From: Pirellulales bacterium
Lineage (GTDB): Bacteria > Planctomycetota > Planctomycetia > Pirellulales > JAEUIK01
Length of the DNA stretch: 64,000 nucleotides
Assembly (NCBI GenBank): GCA_019745975.1
Contig: JAIESQ010000073.1
Location: 1-64,000 of the forward strand
Direction of reading: 5' to 3'
Part shown: one piece after another, positions 33,169-46,682 of the stretch
Numbering within the stretch: position 1 is the stretch's first letter
Layout of the letters: the number at the start of each line of letters is the position of its first letter
Notes under the pieces: generated by a model
The model's database searches: none
The model's input: only the letters and a program-made list of their open reading frames with translations
What the model was told of the DNA's origin: nothing
Translations under genes and position numbers: made by a program

Positions 33169-34014
33169 CCCGCATTTCTCACCAGCCATCTGCTACGCGG
33201 AGCCCAAGTCGTTGGATGGCGGCGTCGCCGGGTGCGTCTCGATCCTCAACGTATGAGCCAATACGCTTCCGGTCGATCCACACTCTGCTTCTTGCCATCC
33301 AAGCACTTAACTCCGCTCGCGACGAAGTTGGTGAGAAATGCGGGCTAGACGGCCGTGCGACGCCAGCCAGTCGGGATTTCGGCAACCCGGGTAATGGCTG
33401 CGTTTGTGAAATTCTTTTCGCGAATTTTCTTGACGGAAACCGTCTGCATCGCTAATTATACGCAAAGTCTGTGTATTAAGCGGCAATATCAGGTGGTGCT
33501 ACTGCGTGATTTTTAGCCCCCAGCCCGGGAAAAGTCCGGCATGGGCGGTTTGGCGTGAGGCGACGCTAATGATCACCAACTTCTCGGCCTGCTCTGGCCA
33601 TGTTAGCGCGCCTTGTTGATAGTTCGCCGCAAGGTTTCGTCGTTTGCTACGCGACTATTCCGACGGTGAGCTTTAGTCGAGTTTCTTCGATTCATCTGTG
33701 ACGCTTTGCTGAGCTGTGCTTGCCAGCAAGTCGGCTCCTGGGGTGGTACGACGGCGTCCGAATTGCTCAGACAGCGCTAGCGCGGCCATTCTTCGCCGAG
33801 CGCTCTCCCGTTTGTTGGTGCATGCGCCAGTGACATCGTCGCCGGCTGTTCATCACCAAGTCGGCGCTGAGATCCCTTGGGCTGCGGCGGCCACACGCTC
33901 GCCGATGACGCCGCTGGTGTGTCAGCGCGGATTCGCTTGATGAATTGGTGACGCAACGCCTGCACGTTGAGTCTGCTTCCGCAATTGAGAACACGATCTG
34001 CAACGAGGAGTCTC
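33169..34014. other. Long intergenic region with a promoter-like AT-rich patch
   Basis: No protein-like open frame was found in these 846 bases. An AT-rich stretch at 33405-33480 stands out against the GC-rich surroundings. It contains TTGACG (33430) followed about 17-20 bases later by TAATTATAC. That could be a sigma-70-type promoter for a long leader or a small RNA, about 550 bases before the PEP-CTERM pair. The remainder gave no recognised motif. Confidence 0.45.
33430..33461 (+). promoter_or_regulatory. Possible sigma-70-like promoter in a long gap
   Basis: TTGACG matches the -35 consensus in five of six positions. TAATTATAC begins 17 bases after it, with TTATAC 20 bases after; neither is a good -10 at ideal spacing. 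It points right towards the PEP-CTERM genes. Support is by eye only. Confidence 0.25.
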
Positions 34015-34716
34015 ATGAACTCAATGTCTAAGTATTTCCTGGGCTGTCTTGTGCTGTGCTGCGCCTCGACCGCGTCGGCCCAGCAGTCGGCCTCGGAACC
34101 GATCGATGTGACCGTCGTCTTTGGTCAGCCGGTCGAGATGAAGTTCCCCAACGATTTCGATCTGATTCACGACAAGGTGATCACTTTCGAGGGCTCGGTC
34201 GCGAACCTCGACTCTAAAGCCGGCACGACGCTGCAACTGAGATTCGATTGGCTCGACCCGCGCGGTCGGGTTCCGGAACACAAGTTCAGCGAGCCGATCT
34301 TTGTCGACTTGGGACCCGGCGAGACGCGCGGCGTATTCCAGTCGCTTACGATCCCGTTTTGTCCACCGCTTGTGAGCTTGGATCTCCAACTGACTGGCAA
34401 GGGAGGGGACGACGAACACGACGACGGGCACCACGACGACGGGAACGGAGGAGACGACGACGATGATGACGGAGACCATGGCCGTGGAAGGCAGTTTCAA
34501 CTTTTTAGTCTGCACTCGGATCACGGCGATGACGGCAAGGATGACGACAAAGATGGTGACGACAACTGGCGCAATCTGGGGCCGGTTCACGTCGTGGGCG
34601 TGTTCACCCACACGTGCGTCGTGCCAGAGCCAGGCACGTGGGTGTTGTTGGCCAGCGGCCTGACGGGCCTGTTGGGCGTAGCTCACCGTCGGCGACGCGG
34701 GTCAGGGACTGCCTGA
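34015..34716 (+). CDS. PEP-CTERM protein with Asp/His-rich insert
   Basis: The ATG at 34015 follows GAGGAG at ideal distance. The 233-residue product has a signal peptide (KYFLGCLVLCCASTASA) and a C-terminal 'VPEPGTWVLLASGLTGLLG' with a basic end (HRRRRG), so exosortase processing is expected. It is a close paralog of the next protein ('SEPIDVTVVFGQPVEMKFPN', 'LTIPFCPPLVSLDLQL'). It differs by an insert of about 65 residues near 140-200, rich in Asp, His and Gly, that could bind metal ions. Function unknown. Confidence 0.82.
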   Translation: MNSMSKYFLGCLVLCCASTASAQQSASEPIDVTVVFGQPVEMKFPNDFDLIHDKVITFEGSVANLDSKAGTTLQLRFDWLDPRGRVPEHKFSEPIFVDLGPGETRGVFQSLTIPFCPPLVSLDLQLTGKGGDDEHDDGHHDDGNGGDDDDDDGDHGRGRQFQLFSLHSDHGDDGKDDDKDGDDNWRNLGPVHVVGVFTHTCVVPEPGTWVLLASGLTGLLGVAHRRRRGSGTA

Positions 34717-34884
34717 AGGTTTTCAAGAGGGGCGCGCTGATTCGGCAATTGGGTTGCCGATGACGCAGCGAGTGAGTGAGCGCGAAATCGGTTCGCGTTG
34801 CGATCGGAACAGCGGGCACGTAGCGATTAACAAATTCGGATTGCTTCCACTCATAGTGAATCAAGTATTCCAAGGAGGAGTCTC

Positions 34885-35397
34885 ATGAACGCCACTTCCA
34901 AGCTATTCGTTGCCGGCATTGTCGCGTTGTTGTGCGTTTCAACGGCATCTGCCCAGAACGCGGGTTCGGAGCCGATCGACTTGATTCTCGTGCAGGACCA
35001 GCCGATCACGCTCTACTTTCCGAATGACTTCGACCTGGTTCGCGACAAGATCATCAGTTTCACGGGCACCCTGCAGAACCTCAACCCAACCGGTGCCCCG
35101 TCGTTCGTCGATCTGTTCTTCGATTGGATCGATCCGCGCGTCCCCGGGCAGGTTCAGAACAGCCCCATCGTTCCGTTTGATCTCGCGCCGGGCGAAACTA
35201 AGCAAATCTCTCCGACGTTTACGATTCCGTTTTGCCCCCCGCAAGTGAGCCTTGACCTGCGGGTGGCCGGCGGGCCGGTTCAAGTCTTGGGCACGCTCGA
35301 GCACATCTGCGTTCCAGAGCCCGGCACCTGGGCGATGCTCGGCTGCGGGTTGGCAGGAGTTGTGGGCCTGGCCTATCGGCGTCGTCGTCAGAAGTAG
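34885..35397 (+). CDS. PEP-CTERM protein, paralog without the acidic insert
   Basis: A 170-residue protein with the same ribosome-site leader (GGAGTCTCATGAA) as the upstream paralog. It has a signal peptide (KLFVAGIVALLCVSTASA), a beta-rich body with 'SEPIDLILVQDQPITLYFPN' and 'FTIPFCPPQVSLDLRV', and 'VPEPGTWAMLGCGLAGVVG' before RRRRQK. It lacks the Asp/His-rich segment. The pair most likely arose by tandem duplication of the gene and leader. A strong terminator follows. Confidence 0.85.
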   Translation: MNATSKLFVAGIVALLCVSTASAQNAGSEPIDLILVQDQPITLYFPNDFDLVRDKIISFTGTLQNLNPTGAPSFVDLFFDWIDPRVPGQVQNSPIVPFDLAPGETKQISPTFTIPFCPPQVSLDLRVAGGPVQVLGTLEHICVPEPGTWAMLGCGLAGVVGLAYRRRRQK

Positions 35398-35431
35398 CCC
35401 AGCAGCGCGCTCCCCGTGACAAGCAATATCG

Positions 35432-35474
35432 AGCGGCGCCGGCGCCTTATGAGTCGGCGCCGCTCGGTTTGTTC
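35432..35474 (+). terminator. Intrinsic terminator after the PEP-CTERM pair
   Basis: GAGCGGCGCCG (35432-35442) and CGGCGCCGCTC (35456-35466) form a perfect 11-bp stem with a 13-base loop, followed by GGTTTGTT. It lies 34 bases after the second PEP-CTERM gene and 18 bases before the end of the convergent secretion gene, so it probably ends the PEP-CTERM transcript. Confidence 0.75.
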
Positions 35475-35491
35475 TGGCGTTCTTGCGCGAT

Positions 35492-36538
35492 TCAGATCTC
35501 GTCCAGCAGGCCGTTAATGGTGCCGACGTAGTACATGAACAGGCGGATGACGACCGCCGCGATCAACAGCGCCACACCAGCCCACACGGCAAAGCCCGCC
35601 AGCATTGTCAGAGTAGTTAGCGCGCGGCGGGCATGCTCCTCGTACTGCGTTGAGAGCAGCCGCATGGTTTCGGGCAAGCGGCCGCTGCCTTCGCCGACTT
35701 CGAGCGCGTCGAGAAAGTCGGCCGGAAAGACGCGCGTATCGGCCAGCGCCTCGCTGATCTCGCGCCCGCGCTGCACATCGCTAACCACCCGCTCGCTTTG
35801 TTCGGCGAAGGTGCGGCTGTGCGTGCTGCGCAGCGACAGCGGCAACGCGCGCTTGAGCGGCATGCCAGTATCGAGCGTCAACTGCAGCGACCAGGCCAAG
35901 CGCGACAATGCCAACGTGCGCAGCGACGCGCCCAACACGGGAATCGCCCATAACAAGCGTTCAAACGGCCCGGCCCAGAACCTGCTGCGCAACAGCGCGC
36001 GAATCGTGAGCCAGCCGCCGACGCAGATCGCAGCCACGGTTAGGAAATAGATCGCCGCGCCACGATTGCCCGAGAGTCCCAGTCCCAGCACGTCGAGCGG
36101 TTTCCCACCGGTCGACGTGGCGATGATGCCCAGAATCCAAATCAGGAACCCGACGATCGCAATGGCCGCAACCAACTGCGTCAACGGCCAGGCGATGGCT
36201 GCCAGAAAACTCCGCCGCAGCCGCAACTGCGATTCGTAATGCTCGGCGAGCCGCCGTAGCACCTCGGGCACTTGCCCCGTCTCTTCGCCAACAGAAATCA
36301 TCTCGTGCACAAGGGGGGGGAAGAACTTGCCCGTATCTGCCAGGCTGTCGGCGAGCGTGCGACCACGACCGAGGTCGATGGCGATCTGATCGAGGCGGCG
36401 GGCGAGCGGCCGACTGGCGCGGCCCGACGCCTCGCGCGCCAACACGCGGCGGATGTCGAGTCCGGTTTCGAGCGCTAGTCCGACACGGCGGCACAGCGCG
36501 CCGAGTTCGCCGAGAGCAATCCGCGGTTGGCCGAACAT
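35492..36538 (-). CDS. Type II secretion system F family protein
   Basis: The ATG at 36538 gives 348 residues beginning 'FGQPRIALGELGALCRRVGL'. Two T2SSF domains are visible, each a helical cytoplasmic part and membrane segments: 'LARRLDQIAIDLGRGRTLAD' then 'WPLTQLVAAIAIVGFLIWIL', and 'SRLAWSLQLTLDTGMPLKRA' then 'AGFAVWAGVALLIAAVVIRLF'. GspF/PilC proteins form the inner-membrane platform of type II secretion or type IV pilus machines. No other machine gene is adjacent, so this is an orphan or a distant part of a scattered system. Confidence 0.92.
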   Translation of the reverse strand: MFGQPRIALGELGALCRRVGLALETGLDIRRVLAREASGRASRPLARRLDQIAIDLGRGRTLADSLADTGKFFPPLVHEMISVGEETGQVPEVLRRLAEHYESQLRLRRSFLAAIAWPLTQLVAAIAIVGFLIWILGIIATSTGGKPLDVLGLGLSGNRGAAIYFLTVAAICVGGWLTIRALLRSRFWAGPFERLLWAIPVLGASLRTLALSRLAWSLQLTLDTGMPLKRALPLSLRSTHSRTFAEQSERVVSDVQRGREISEALADTRVFPADFLDALEVGEGSGRLPETMRLLSTQYEEHARRALTTLTMLAGFAVWAGVALLIAAVVIRLFMYYVGTINGLLDEI

Positions 36539-36948
36539 CGCAGGTTCGCGCGCAGGCGCCTCGTCAGTTGGCTGCGAGAGAGAAGAGCTGTTCCGAAGAA
36601 AGACCGAGCAACCTATCGTACGCCCGATCGGCGCTCGCCGACAGGTCGTTGACTTGGATGGTCGGTCTGGCTGACTCCTAGCCTGTTGGCAAGTGGCCAC
36701 CATCGTCGACGCGCTTGATTCGCTACTGCCGCTCCCGACCGGGGCCGCCGACTAGAAATTCTATGTCCACCAGAGGGGGTACCGCCCCGGCTAGGCGTCT
36801 CCGGAACGGCGTGCGGGTCGGGAGTCCAGCCGTTGTGTTCTGTCCCCGGGCAGCTACTTGACGGGTCTGGCTGGCGACTCTAGGTTAGTATGTCACTTTC
36901 GAATGCTGGGGAAGCCATCTATCGCTGCTACTTATTCGCAGCCGCGCT
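36539..36948. other. Intergenic region upstream of the LysR-gltBD unit
   Basis: This 410-base gap separates divergent genes. No coding frame is convincing. It likely contains the promoter of the LysR-gltBD transcription unit; one candidate is listed separately. A LysR regulator would be expected to bind a dyad of T-N11-A type here, but none was picked out with confidence. A GC-rich palindrome, GGGGGTACCGCCCC, near 36775-36790 could be a hairpin. Confidence 0.45.
36858..36886 (+). promoter_or_regulatory. Candidate promoter of the LysR-gltBD unit
   Basis: TTGACG (36858-36863) is followed after 17 bases by TAGGTT (36881-36886), a weak -10. The distance to the LysR start codon is 62 bases. The -35 match and spacing are good, the -10 match is partial. 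Confidence 0.35.
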
Positions 36949-37995
36949 ATGCATATCAAGTCGCTCAAAGTGTTTTGCGATGTCGTCAGACGGCGCAGTT
37001 TTTCGCGTGCCGCGCGCGAAAACGAGCTCTCGCAGTCGGGGGCCAGTCAGCTCGTGCAACAGCTCGAAGAGCGGCTAGGGGTCAAACTGATTGACCGCTC
37101 GAAGCGTCCCTTCGTGCTCACGCCTGAGGGAGAGGTCTTTTACGACGGCTGCCGCGCGCTCGTCGAGCGCTACGACGCCCTGGAAGATCGCGTCCGGACC
37201 CTGCACGAAGAGGTCGAGGGGCGCGTCCGCGTGGCTTCGATCTACTCGGTTGGTCTGCACCACATGAACCGGCACATTCAGGGGTTTCTAAGCCGGTACC
37301 CCAAGTCCAACGTGCGTCTGGAATATCTGCATCCCCACCGGGTATACGAAGCGGTCGAGGGAGACACCGCAGACTTGGGTCTGGTGAGCTATCCGAAGGC
37401 CTCGCGCACGATCCGCGCGATCCGCTGGCGCGATGAACCGATGGCTCTGGTCTGCTCGCCGCGGCATCGGTTGGCCGGCCGGGCGAAGGTGCCGCTCGAA
37501 GAGTTGCACGGCGAGAACGTCGTCAGCTTCGACAGCGACCTGACGATTCGCCGCGAGATCGATGCCGTGCTCTTGGCGCATCGCGTTGAGGTGCGCGTCG
37601 CCATGGAATTCGACAACATCGAGACGATCAAGCGGGCGATCGAAATCGACGCCGGCGTGGCCCTGCTGCCGATTCCGACCGTCGCGCGCGAGGCCGAAGC
37701 GGGCACGCTGGTCGTCGTGCCGCTCTCGAGCGACGAGCTCGTGCGGCCGCTGGGGATTATTTTCCGCCGGGGCAAGCAACTTTCGAGCACGGCGCGGCGG
37801 TTCATCGAGCTCTTGCAGGCGGAAGAAGGCCAGGCCGAGCAGTCAACTGCGTTAGCCTGCGACGCGCCAATGAGCGCTCACAGCGGCGGTCATAACGGTG
37901 CACGCAACGGCGCGCACAACGGTTCTCACCATGATGATCCCGCCGGCGCCGTTCGCGCGGCCGTCGGGGTAACGGACGACGACGGTCGGTCGTGA
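36949..37995 (+). CDS. LysR-family transcriptional regulator next to gltBD
   Basis: A 348-residue DNA-binding regulator. The N-terminal winged helix-turn-helix is clear: '[18 protein letters not shown]', '[18 protein letters not shown]', '[10 protein letters not shown]'. A helical linker leads to the substrate-binding domain (about 92-300) that senses a small effector. The tail from about 308 is unusual: '[19 protein letters not shown]', rich in Asn, Gly and His. It lies 61 bases upstream of gltB on the same strand, so it is likely co-transcribed and may control glutamate synthase, as GltC does in Bacillus. That role is an inference from position only. Confidence 0.92.
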   Translation: MHIKSLKVFCDVVRRRSFSRAARENELSQSGASQLVQQLEERLGVKLIDRSKRPFVLTPEGEVFYDGCRALVERYDALEDRVRTLHEEVEGRVRVASIYSVGLHHMNRHIQGFLSRYPKSNVRLEYLHPHRVYEAVEGDTADLGLVSYPKASRTIRAIRWRDEPMALVCSPRHRLAGRAKVPLEELHGENVVSFDSDLTIRREIDAVLLAHRVEVRVAMEFDNIETIKRAIEIDAGVALLPIPTVAREAEAGTLVVVPLSSDELVRPLGIIFRRGKQLSSTARRFIELLQAEEGQAEQSTALACDAPMSAHSGGHNGARNGAHNGSHHDDPAGAVRAAVGVTDDDGRS

Positions 37996-38056
37996 CGAGC
38001 GACCCGGCCGCAACCTGTCGGACAATTCGCTACGAATCAGCTTAGGTAGACTTGCC

Positions 38057-42764
<4,708 letters not shown>

Positions 42765-42772
<8 letters not shown>

Positions 42773-44252
42773 TGTGCGGGGGTTTCTCAAGTACAAGCGC
42801 GACCACTTTCACAAGGAGCCGGTCGCCGAGCGGCTGAAGCACTACCGTGAATTCCTCGAAGTGCTGCCGGCCGACGAACTGCAGCGCCAAGGCGCCCGCT
42901 GCATGGATTGCGGCGTGCCGTTCTGTCACACCGGCTGCCCGCTGGGAAACATCATTCCCGACTTCAACGATCTGGTGTATCGCGACCACTGGCGCGAGGC
43001 GCTCGCGCGGCTGCACGCCACCAACAATTTTCCTGAGTTCACCGGCCGCGTTTGCCCCGCGCCGTGCGAAGCGGCCTGCGTGCTGGGCATCAACGAAGAC
43101 CCGGTGGCCATCAAGTCGATCGAAATGTCGATCGCCGACCGCGGCTTCGACGAAGGGTGGATCGTGCCCGAGCCACCGGCCGCGCGTACCGGCAAGCGCG
43201 TGGCGGTGATCGGCAGCGGGCCCGCCGGCCTGGCCGCCGCACAGCAACTTAATCGCTCGGGGCACTGGGTCACCGTGTTCGAGCGGGCTGATCGCCCGGG
43301 CGGCTTACTGATGTACGGCATTCCCGACTTCAAGCTCGAGAAATGGCGCGTCTGGCGGCGCGTCGAACAGATGAAGGCCGAAGGAGTTGTTTTCGAGACG
43401 GGCGCCAACGTCGGCTTCAATGTTGCGGTCGAAGACTTGCGTCGTGACTACGACGCGACCTTGTTCTGCATTGGCTCGACTGCGCCGCGCGATCTGCCGA
43501 TCCCCGGCCGCGAGTTGCCCGGCGTGCACTTCGCGATGGAGTTCCTGCCGCAGCAGAACCAGCGGAATCAGGGGGACGAAATCCCCGGCGAGGTGTCGAT
43601 CCTGGCGACCGGCAAGGACGTGATCATCATCGGCGGCGGTGATACCGGCAGCGACTGCACTGGCACGTCGAACCGTCACGGTGCGCGGAGCGTCACGCAA
43701 TTCGAGCTGTTGCCCAAGCCGGCCGACCTGGGGGACTTTCCTCGTCGCACTGAGCGCCCCGCGAACACCCCTTGGCCGCTGTGGCCGGTGATCCTGCGCA
43801 CCAGCACTTCGCACGAAGAAGGGTGCGATCGCCATTGGAGCCTCGCTACCAAGGAATTTCGCGCCGACGAACAAGGTCGGCTCACGGGTCTGCGCACGAT
43901 CGAGATCGAGTGGATCGGCTCAGGCAATCCGCCGTACAAGGAGATCTCCGGCACCGAGCGCGACTGGCCCTGCCAGCTCGTGCTGTTGGCGATGGGATTC
44001 TTGGGTCCCGAGCGCGGCGGCGCCATCGAGCAATTCGGCCTGGAGCTCGACCAGCGCGGCAATATCAAGGCCGGCGCCGATTATCAAGCGAGCGTGCCGG
44101 GCGTGTTTGCCGCCGGCGATGCCCGGCGTGGCCAATCGCTGGTCGTCTGGGCGATTCACGAAGGGCGCGAAGCGGCCCGCAATGTCGATCGCTACTTGAT
44201 GGGCACGAGCAACCTGCCGAGCGTGAACGCGGGAGATTACGCGTATCAATAA
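42765..44252 (+). CDS. gltD: Glutamate synthase, small subunit
   Basis: The GTG at 42765 overlaps the gltB stop by eight bases and has GAGGAGG at ideal distance inside gltB, so translation is coupled. The 495-residue product transfers electrons from NAD(P)H to GltB through FAD and 4Fe-4S clusters. N-terminal cysteines in '[17 protein letters not shown]' and '[13 protein letters not shown]' hold the clusters. '[15 protein letters not shown]' binds FAD and '[12 protein letters not shown]' binds the nicotinamide nucleotide. '[19 protein letters not shown]' is the usual end motif. Length and order match the family. Confidence 0.98.
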
Positions 44253-44318
44253 AGCGTCTCGATTGCCGAGGAACTATGGCCTACTCGGCGATATAGGAAC
44301 TCGAAGCGAAGTCCCGGT

Positions 44319-44678
44319 TTATTCGAGTGGCAGGTAACATACCTGATCTCGGAGTTCGCTGGCATCGCAGGTCTCGTCAATCAGCAGCAGATCGTCAATA
44401 ACGCGGCTGACGAGCGCGTCGCCGCGAAGCAAGAGCACACCTGGCATGTCCAGACCTCTCGCGATACGGTCCCATGCGTAAGCGGGCAGCGTGCGAAAAT
44501 CCCGAGAGATCACAATCCGACCGTTGTCAGCCGCCCAAGCTAATACGCTGTCGTCAGATTGACTGCTGAGCCCAACGTCAATGGCGCGGACGAGATCAAA
44601 CGGCCTGTGGCGGAGCAGGCTACGAATGAAATTCGTGCTCAGGTTCTCATCCGCCAGAAATCGCAGCGTGGCCGCTAT
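44319..44678 (-). CDS. DUF5615-like PIN-fold protein (toxin-like) with non-canonical start
   Basis: The open frame encodes 'LRFLADENLS' followed by 'FDLVRAIDVGLSSQSDD', 'SVLAWAADNGRIVISRDFRT' and 'QVCYLPLE', the full DUF5615 pattern with PIN-like Asp residues (DEN, DD, SRD). No ATG, GTG or TTG exists at the expected start. An ATA at 44678 lies seven bases after GGAGG and overlaps the DUF433 stop (ATAG). An ACG at 44669 stands where relatives have the ATG before LRFLADEN. From the ATA the product has 119 residues. DUF5615 proteins pair with DUF433 antitoxins as putative RNase toxins. Either a rare start is used or the gene is being lost. Confidence 0.75.
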   Translation of the reverse strand: MAATLRFLADENLSTNFIRSLLRHRPFDLVRAIDVGLSSQSDDSVLAWAADNGRIVISRDFRTLPAYAWDRIARGLDMPGVLLLRGDALVSRVIDDLLLIDETCDASELRDQVCYLPLE

Positions 44679-45007
44679 TGGGGGGCCTCCGAGCGCCGTG
44701 CCCGGAGCCTCGCGCGCAAGCCGGCTTGCTTTCCAGCCGCCTCGACTTTCCGGACAACTTCTTCAACCGCAGCACTTCCGTCAGCCAAATATGCCGAAAG
44801 TTCATCCGGATGCCTGAGCATCCAGGCGATCACCGCATAGACGTCGGCTAGCGCCAAGCTCGGAAATTGCTCGACGATCTGCTCAGGCGTAGCGCCACCG
44901 TTCCACTCGATTGCCAACACATCGAGCGTCAAGCGCGAGTCGCCAATCCGCGCCACGCCATGGGCATCGAGCTTGATAGGAATCGTCTCGACCGGTTCGG
45001 TGGTCAT
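44675..45007 (-). CDS. DUF433 domain protein, antitoxin-like
   Basis: A 110-residue protein with 'ARIGDSRLTLDVLAIEWNGG' and 'TPEQIVEQFPSLALADVYAVIAW', the signature helices of DUF433. These small proteins resemble winged-helix antitoxins and are normally encoded directly upstream of DUF5615 PIN-like toxins, as here. The C-terminal Arg-rich helix (GLRARLRARRSEAPQ) is unusual in its charge. The TAG stop overlaps the putative ATA start of the next gene. Confidence 0.9.
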   Translation of the reverse strand: MTTEPVETIPIKLDAHGVARIGDSRLTLDVLAIEWNGGATPEQIVEQFPSLALADVYAVIAWMLRHPDELSAYLADGSAAVEEVVRKVEAAGKQAGLRARLRARRSEAPQ

Positions 45008-45098
45008 GGAAGCCGCCAGGACAGTGTCGCTACCGTTAAGCCGTCATAGCTATTGTACCGCGCGGATCGCGCGTCGGCTCATGCTGGCGCGCCGGCCT

Positions 45099-45269
45099 TT
45101 AAGCCGCCCGCTTCTTCTCTTGGCGGGCCGGCGGCCGCTCGAGTTTGAGCGTCGGCAGGTTGGCCAGCGTGCGTTCGATCCGCTCGTTCAATTCGTCGAG
45201 CAGACGGAGCACTTCGTCTTGGCGGCTTTCGATATCGATCGCCGTGCTGACCGGTTGCGACTGGCTCAT
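45099..45269 (-). CDS. Small coiled-coil protein of unknown function
   Basis: A 56-residue protein starting 'SQSQPVSTAIDIESRQDEVL'. The middle 'LRLLDELNERIERTLANL' has heptad-like leucines, so a short coiled coil is likely, and the end 'PPARQEKKRAA' is basic. A longer frame to 45383 is open but adds Arg-rich sequence without a ribosome site. No family recognised. It lies downstream of the GTPase upstream region on the opposite strand. Confidence 0.5.
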   Translation of the reverse strand: MSQSQPVSTAIDIESRQDEVLRLLDELNERIERTLANLPTLKLERPPARQEKKRAA

Positions 45270-45631
45270 GGGTGCAGGTTCCTGGAGGCCATGGTGTGCC
45301 AAGGGCCGCAGCAGGCTGCGACTGGCAACAGATATCCGAATCTCTTGCACCGGGCATCGGCTAGCCTCGGCGCGCGGATTCAACGTTGGTCGCCAGTCCC
45401 CTCAGGTCGCAATAAGCTGGGCAGAGCTTGCTGCCTAACGAACCTGGCGCGGCCGGCTGCCGGCGGCCAGCGGGCGTTCGGTCTTGCGCGAGCGCCACGG
45501 TTTAAACAACGCGCGGCGCCCGCCCACGCCTGCTGTTCGTCAGAAAATGCAAAAGTTAAACTCAAGTCGCCGCGCGATTCCGTCGCGACAAACAGTCTTG
45601 ATGGGCGCCGCCACCGCGAGCGGCAAGCACG
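45270..45631. other. Intergenic region, nothing recognised
   Basis: This gap separates the small minus-strand coiled-coil gene from the plus-strand GTPase gene. Short frames run through it on both strands but end without homology. No clear promoter, repeat or terminator was identified. A GC palindrome, GGCCGGCTGCCGGCGGCC, near 45450 could form a hairpin. Confidence 0.45.
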
Positions 45632-46624
45632 ATGGCCGCCAATCTCACTCCGCAGTATCTGAAGGCCGAAGAAGCCTACCGCCGCGCCGCCAGCACCGAG
45701 GAGGAGCTGCGCGCGCTAGAGATCATGCTGCGCGAGATGCCGAAGCATAAGAGCTCGGAGAAACTCCAGGCCGATCTCAAGCACAAGATCAGCCGCGCCA
45801 AACATGAGCTGGAAGCCGAGCGCAAGCAGGGGCGTCGCGGCCACGCCGTGCGCATTCCCCGGCAGGGGGCCGGAACCGCGATCCTGCTGGGCGGACCGAA
45901 CGTCGGCAAAAGCAGCTTGTTGCGCGCGCTGACACGGGCCACGCCAGAGGTCGCGCCCTATCCTTTCACTACGCGCACCCCCTTGCCGGGGATGATGCCT
46001 TGGGAAGACGTCAGCGTGCAATTGATCGACACGCCGCCGATCACGGCCGACGTGCTCGAGCCGTACATGCTGGGGCTGATCCGCGGGGCCGACCTGGCGC
46101 TCCTGCTGGTTGATCTGGGAAGCGACGACGGGATCGAGGCCCTGCAGGCGGTGCTCGATCGACTCGCGGCGACCAAGACGCGGCTGGCCCGCGAGTCGTC
46201 GCTCGATCCCGACGACGTCGGGTTGTCGTACACGCGGACGTTTGTGGTTCCCAACAAGATCGACCTGCCCGACGCGACCGTGCGGCTCGAGTTACTGCAC
46301 GAGTTGCTGCCGCTCGACTTTCCCGAGCACGTGATTTCGGCCGAGCATGGGACCGGGCTCGAAGCCCTGCGCGCGGCGATCTTCGCGGCGCTGGGCGTCG
46401 TGCGGGTGTACACGAAGTTGCCAACGCACAAGGAGCCCGACATGGAGCGCCCCTTCACGGTCCGGATCGGCAGCACGGTGCTCGACGTCGCCGAGCAGGT
46501 GCACAAGGACTTCGTGGAGAAGTTCAAGTTTGCCCGCGTATGGGGTACGCACGTCCACCCCGGCACGGTCGTCAAGGCGGATCACGTGGTGGCCGATCGC
46601 GACATCGTCGAATTGCACATGTAA
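45632..46624 (+). CDS. TGS-domain GTPase of the Obg/DRG type
   Basis: A 330-residue GTPase. A helical N-terminal arm (1-75, charged, 'KHKISRAKHELEAERKQGRRGH') precedes the G domain: Walker A 'GGPNVGKSS' (about 88-95), switch region 'YPFTTRTPLPGMM', G3 'DTPP', and G4 'NKID' near 208. The C-terminal 70 residues form a TGS domain ('PFTVRIGSTVLDVAEQVHKDF', in part). The layout matches eukaryal and archaeal DRG proteins more than Obg or YchF, since neither the Obg fold nor the YchF coiled coil is present. It probably interacts with ribosomes. Function in bacteria is unclear. Confidence 0.88.
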   Translation: MAANLTPQYLKAEEAYRRAASTEEELRALEIMLREMPKHKSSEKLQADLKHKISRAKHELEAERKQGRRGHAVRIPRQGAGTAILLGGPNVGKSSLLRALTRATPEVAPYPFTTRTPLPGMMPWEDVSVQLIDTPPITADVLEPYMLGLIRGADLALLLVDLGSDDGIEALQAVLDRLAATKTRLARESSLDPDDVGLSYTRTFVVPNKIDLPDATVRLELLHELLPLDFPEHVISAEHGTGLEALRAAIFAALGVVRVYTKLPTHKEPDMERPFTVRIGSTVLDVAEQVHKDFVEKFKFARVWGTHVHPGTVVKADHVVADRDIVELHM

Positions 46625-46682
46625 GCCCGGTCACTCGTCGGTCGCTGGGCGACAAGCTCTTTTCAAACGAAATCGCACGCGT

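Noticed and set aside
33520-33575. GGGAAAAGTCCGGCATGGG, reminiscent of the RNase P RNA core
   Set aside because: Only a short partial match; the remaining conserved regions are absent nearby.
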